This document shows positions 58,809 through 64,000 of a stretch of DNA of 64,000 bases, piece after piece. The stretch comes from Warburgia ugandensis. Its lineage: Eukaryota > Streptophyta > Magnoliopsida > Canellales > Canellaceae. The stretch lies in NCBI GenBank assembly GCA_035236585.1, contig CP141139.1:41549217-41613216 (forward strand). Reading direction: 5' to 3'. Every line of letters begins with the position of its first letter. Positions within the stretch are counted from its first letter, which is position 1. The translations under genes and the position numbers were made by a program. The notes under the pieces were generated by a model, which saw nothing but the letters and a program-made list of their open reading frames with translations, searched no databases and was not told where the DNA came from.

Positions 58809-61800
58809 TGTAATAACCCCAATTTTTGTAAATTGATTGAGAAAAATCAATAAAGTTTGAATTTCAGATATTTTGGGCTGAAATATTAGGATATACTGTT
58901 ATAAAAGTATAATCAAATATAAAATTGAAATTTAAACTTAGCAAACCCTTCAAAATGACTACAAGCACGACAAATTTCGAATTCGGATGAGAAATCCTTA
59001 AGTTTTTCATTTTTTGGACAAAAGGGGTAAAATAGTAATTTTACCCAAAAATCAAAATATTCCAAAAATCAAAATATGAAACATCAAAATTTAGAATGTA
59101 CTAAGAAATACGAATCCAACGCCACTAAGTACACTCAAATCCGAGATCATGGGAATAAAACCCAAAGTTTTATGCATAAAGGGCAAAACGGACTTTTTAC
59201 ACCATGTGGGGCCCACATGGGGACCACCACGTCCCCAACAACCAAATTGATTAGCAGCCCATGTGAAACATGGGTCAACAAAGATCAGCTAGTCATGGGG
59301 TTAGGTATGGGAGCATTAAAGACTTTCATGCCATTTTATATTAAAAAAATAACATATTATAATCATGAAAAAGACCCAAAATGCCTATAAATACAACCCC
59401 AAAAATCTTCCAAAAATCCTCATACAATCCCCACGAAATTATCTTCAATCTCCTTGAAAAATTAGATCTAGAATTCCTCTCAAAACCCCAAAATTTCCAA
59501 GAGCTAAATCTCTTTCCAATTTGTTTTTCTTTTTAGATTAGAACAAGAGACCTAAATTCAATTAGGCACTCTGTTCTAGATCTAATTTGATCAATTCCAC
59601 CGTCCAAAACATCCCAACACATCTATTCTACAAAACCCCCAAAGGAATTTCAAGATCCAACGGTTCAAACAACGGTATTTACGCGAAAGGTGGATTTTAG
59701 GCTATATCGTCATCAACAAGGTATTTCTTAATTGGGCATGTAAATCAGGTTTTCTCCCCAATCAAGTAAGTGGAAATCCTTTTCATATATTTTTAGTATT
59801 GTTTTATGTAAATTTTATTTTACTGTAATTAATTTTGGTAATAAAAAGATAAAAATAAAGTAAACAACAGAACCCTTAATTAGGGATGATGGAGTGCTCA
59901 GATGAGAAATCTGACTGTACCAATCGATCCAGAAGGGTCCAAAACCCCACAGGGTAGAAGTTTCATCAAAATCGAGAGACCTTTTGGGCCCTCAATTGCA
60001 AGAGGATTGATTGGACGCTCCCTAAGCGGTTTTCCGATCTCCAGATCAGACGACGCCCAAGACGCCCGCGTGACGCACCGTCGGAACGGCGCATGCGATA
60101 CGCGTGGGGCGTCGGTTCAAGCGCAATGAAGGCGCGTCCATAAAAAGGACGAGCGGACGCGCCTAGCGACAGCCCGGTTTGCGGGCGCGCGCGGACGACG
60201 GGCGTTCCGCTCGTCCGTCCGCGTCTCGTGGACGTCCCACGGTCGCGCTTGGGAGTTTCTTCCCAGCGGACGCGCCCGACGACCCGGTTCGTTCCGCTCG
60301 GTTCGTTCCGCCTGCCGTTCCGCCCGACTAATGCGGGCCGTTCCTTCCTTGGGCCCGAGATCAAATCTAGGCCCTAGGAAGGACCGTGAACTTCCGGGAT
60401 CAGTGCAGAGTCATCGAACTCCAAATTGAGATCGGAAAGAAGCTATGGAAAGCTTGAAACCTCTATTTTCTTATAGAATAATAAAAATGACATGTTATTC
60501 AATAAAAACTTTCTGTATTTAAGAATTAAGTTTCCAATTACATAGATTTTCAAGATCTGAGATGATCAGATCTTAGAAACATGTTTTAATAATGATCTAA
60601 TACTTGAATAAAGTTATATCTATGTTTAAATTGGATATATATGAGATATATTAAGGGATCTACCCTTTATGATAGAAAAAAAATAAAAAATACAAAGGGA
60701 CCCACTTGATCAATGAGATCAAGTGTGATCAGATCCTTGGGATGGAAAGAATAATTGTTTATATGATGAAATCCAAGAAAATCATGGATGGATTATGATA
60801 AAAATAGATCAATGTGATCTTTTGACCTTAATAGAGAAAATTCTCTAAATATAACTAAAGTCCTTAATCAAAGGAAAAGATCTAAGATCAAATGGTTGGA
60901 TCATAAGTAAAGGGTTCTAAAAATGTAAATCTAATTAGTTTCATTTTATGTTATTATGTTATAAAGCATGCTAGTATAACATTTAGAGTTTATGTGTTCA
61001 TTCTTATCATAAGTTGCTAGAGTTAATTTAAGTACCTTGTCTCATTTTCATTTAATGTTAAATTAAGTAGTTTTATGCTTTAAATTTATAATTCATTTAT
61101 AGTTGAATGTTAGTAGTAGATTTACTTGTTATGAGATAAAGAGCATAAAACATCAAAAATGCATTCTAATGAGAAAGTAGAGTTTCATGACACAAATAAG
61201 AATGGAGTACTTTGGACTTAATTAGTAAGGGCTATAGTTAGTAGGACAATATAAGGATTATCAAATCCTTGGCCCAAATTAGGAAAAGAATAATAAACCC
61301 CATGAATGACATTATAAATATTCATGGACTTAATTAAAATCCATTAGAAAGAGTACTTAGGGTAAACATGCTTCTAGGAACCTTATGAAAGGTTGAGCTA
61401 TGGTCATTCTAGTGAATGATGAACATAGTGGTTAAGGGGTTATCTAATAGAGCCTCGCTCTTCCCCTACCTTCTGGTGACGTTTGTGAGGTCTAAACGCC
61501 TCCTTACATGAGGATTGAAGTAACCACTTTGTGTTCACCCATTCAACTAGTAAGCCTTAGCCAATTGGAAATAAGAGGAGCAATCTAGATTTAGGCTTGA
61601 ATAAGCTACCTTCAACCATGCACATTAACTGGTTGAATAATAATCATAAGAGCATAAAAGGTTCGTAAATTACCTAACCCTAATAAAAACAGTAAGTAAG
61701 ATAAGGATGATCAAACAAGATCTATTAAATCTTGGATGATCAAGAACAATAAAGATAAGAACACTATATTGTACTTAGTATGTATGTTTAGTATACTTGT

Positions 61801-63503
61801 TATAGTTATTTAGATTAGATAATCCAAACCCTTGATCAAAGGTGATTCAAGGAAGAAAACCAAGATCATCCTCCATAGGGATGATCCAAGAACTGAACTT
61901 AGATCAAAGAAGAACTAGATGATAGAAGATCTAGGACCTTGATCTTTATCAACATGAGTAGATTGTCAATCAAAGGATCTATGAAAGATCAAGATCAAGG
62001 AGATGAACATACAAAGACTTAGAGATAGAAAAATACTTAGATATGAATGATCTAAAGATCATTCTAAACATCAGATCTAGTGATCAATAGGATTGTTCAT
62101 AATTTATATATTGACAATATGTATGGATGTACAGATTACATACATCGGTCAAGATCATGGAAGATTGGGGAAAAGAGATCAATCCTTAAAGGTAGGAGGA
62201 TTTGATTAATGCATTTACATGAGATATTCATGATTGTACTCATGATCTTATGTTGACAAGAGTAATGATAATACTTGTAGTAAATCTCTTGAAAACCTTA
62301 TGATCCAACCAAACACCTATAAGATGGTTAAGGACTAAACTATAAGTGAATAGGGAACTAGAAAATATTTCAGCCCTAAGTAAACAGACATATGGTCTGA
62401 TATATATGAAATCTATTTTACATACAAGCTTGGAGGCTTGTGAGTTTGTTTTAATAGGCATGAGCCTAGGGGATGCTATTGCTAGAGGAGTTATGAGGGT
62501 TTGGCCACCCGCTCCTTGAAATTTGATGATATGATGATACCTTGCCCAATGAGAGGCTAAAAGTCGGGTGGTGGCAATTATGGGAAGGCCACCACTGTGA
62601 AAGTCTTGCCCCCCATACGGGCGATGACATAATATTTTCCACCGTGGTATCGGTGGTGAACAGGCGATTATCCGAGCGCGCTAGTACGGATCGAGGCTAT
62701 GACATAGCAACCTTTCTGATTATTTTGCACTATGATGCATATGGAATAGGCATAGTGAAATGCCTTATGTTATAGCATAATGAAATGCTAGGTAATTGTA
62801 TATTACCAATGTTTCCCAAGAGGGAAATTCCCAGTATGAGATTAGGCATGTCTGAAATTCTCAAAATGAAGAGAATTGATTAACTTAGTTGGGAATGATA
62901 TTTGACTATTTTCACGAATTTAACTGGTTTACCCATGAAGGGTATGTATGTATATAGATATACATAACTTACAAAGTAAAGAGTATGTTTGAGGATAATG
63001 AGATTATGAAGTATTGGAATTACATTGTCAATTATTATGTTCTTGAATCCCCTACCAAGCATTGCTTGCTGAGATATTGTACTTGTTGCAATATCTCAGA
63101 TCGAGAAGGAGAGTTAGGAGCTGAAGACTATAGAAGACTTGAAGAGAATAATCTTCAAGGTATACCCTTGAAGACATGTATTTTTCTTTGTTGAGAGTTT
63201 TATTGTATGGTGAGCTTGAGTTTTGGATTATGTAATTTGGACAAGTATTGTACTAAATTTGGGTATCTTGTGAACCACTGGATGGATCCTGGAGTTTAAT
63301 AAAAGTATATTCCTTCAATGGAATTTTATTTTGTACACAAATTGTACTTATGTTATGTATGAAGTGGTGACTTGGGTTTTCAAAACAAGTTCTAAAGAAA
63401 AGAATTTCATTTGCTTTGTTTTGCGAAAAATTTTTACACTCTTAAGGGCCCTGCCTTTCAAAATACTTTACAAATCATGTTTTCAAAAACCCGGGTCGTC
63501 ACA
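58809..63503 (+). repeat. LTR3 of family A (4.7 kb)
   Basis: TGTAATAACC to GTCACA, preceded by the A2 polypurine tract and followed by another primer binding site. Almost identical to LTR2 except for clusters of changes, mostly at CAG, CTG and CCG words (for example 60020-60030, 60180-60240, 60350-60420, 62620-62710, 62840-62860 and 63100-63110). It has the same TATA box at 59385-59393. Confidence 0.95.
59385..59393 (+). promoter_or_regulatory. TATA box of LTR3
   Basis: CTATAAATA, conserved in all three A LTRs. Confidence 0.6.
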
Positions 63504-63505
63504 GT

Positions 63506-63517
63506 TGGTATCAAAGC
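63506..63517 (+). other. Primer binding site of A3
   Basis: TGGTATCAAAGC, identical to A2. Confidence 0.85.
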
Positions 63518-63633
63518 GATTCATCCAGTCACAGTATAGTACAAATATGTCCAAAAGAGAGATTATAATCCATGTCTAGATTAAGATAGAAATAGTTGTA
63601 TAGAGGACTGATAGAATTTTGGTTTATGAGCAG

Positions 63634-64000
63634 ATGCCACCAAAGAGAGTTACAAGGCGAATGACTCAAACCACTCCAGACGACAATATGGAGAGAGTAA
63701 CCATGAGTAATATGGAAGAGATGATGACAAGGATGTTAAGGAACCTCCTTCCTCACCTACAACAGCCCCAGAGTTCATCACCTCTGTAGAAATACCAAGT
63801 ACGCAGGCTCGGCTCGGGCTCGGCTGAGGTGAGACATACTACACCAACACCACCACCAGCTACTCCCACACCTGGACAAGGGCAATCTTCCCTTGTACCA
63901 AGTGATGAAGTCGGAAACTTCCCATTAGGACCAGAAAAGATTGACAAAATGCTGGAGAGATTTCAAAAGAGGGTTTCAATGTATGATGGTAAGGGTGAAG
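63634..64000 (+). pseudogene. gag: Gag of A3, partial and frame-shifted
   Basis: ATG at 63634 gives MPPKRVTRRM and then follows the A2 Gag N terminus to LPHLQQPQSSSP. One base is missing from the CTCCTG word of A2 (near 63783), which brings a TAG into frame at 63786-63788. A second cluster of changes follows at about 63805-63825 (GGCTCGGCTCGG against GGCTCAGGCTCAG). The rest continues as in A2 in a shifted frame and runs off the window at the start of the capsid domain. Both differences lie on CAG/CTG words. Confidence 0.8.

Larger units (their letters stand above)
63504..64000 (+). mobile_element. Family A internal region A3, 5' end only
   Basis: Starts with a primer binding site and gag immediately after LTR3 and leaves the window. 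It shows that at least one more family A unit follows in tandem. Confidence 0.92.

Overview
The window is a piece of a plant nuclear genome, almost certainly intergenic DNA from a large, repeat-rich angiosperm genome. It holds Ty3/gypsy chromovirus retrotransposons of Tekay/Del type with very long LTRs, a large hAT transposon with spliced genes, a broken CACTA (En/Spm) transposase and several long microsatellites. I see no host gene that I can name, no rRNA or tRNA gene and nothing bacterial. The species cannot be fixed from the sequence.

Layout. 1-4848: 3' end of a Tekay-type element (family A) with its 3' LTR (LTR1). 4849-7930: degenerate minisatellite of about 80 bp units. 7931-13366: simple repeats and a decayed minus-strand CACTA element (TNP2 and DUF4216 remnants). 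13367-22417: non-coding long-LTR retrotransposon family B (LTR about 5.0 kb, internal region about 1.2 kb, LARD-like), present as a plus copy followed by an inverted partial copy. 22418-45806: a third, plus-strand B LTR, split by a 13.5 kb hAT element (22917-36389, 8-bp target duplication CTCCTCTG) and by two solo LTRs of family C in opposite orientations (39093-41827 plus, 41892-44444 minus, each with a 5-bp target duplication). 45807-64000: family A in tandem, sharing LTRs: truncated internal region A1, LTR2, complete internal region A2, LTR3, start of internal region A3.

The most unusual object is the hAT element. It carries two gene modules. One is a minus-strand gene with Transposase_24 (Ptta/En/Spm), DUF8039 and Ulp1-type cysteine protease segments. 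The other is a plus-strand hAT transposase with a BED zinc finger and a C-terminal dimerisation domain. Each module is bracketed by two arrays of short hairpins built on ATAGGACGG...CCGTCCTAT, and each of the four arrays has its own loop and spacer. A different palindrome family (GAGTTA...TAACTC) fills much of the space between the modules. Both genes now look broken.

All family A coding regions carry frameshifts or stops, several shared between A1 and A2. Many differences between near-identical A copies fall on CAG/CTG/CCG words. This points either to base-calling error at CHG-methylated sites or to context-dependent mutation, so open reading frames here should be read with care. Coordinates of element ends and exons were set by eye from terminal motifs, target duplications and comparison of copies inside the window.
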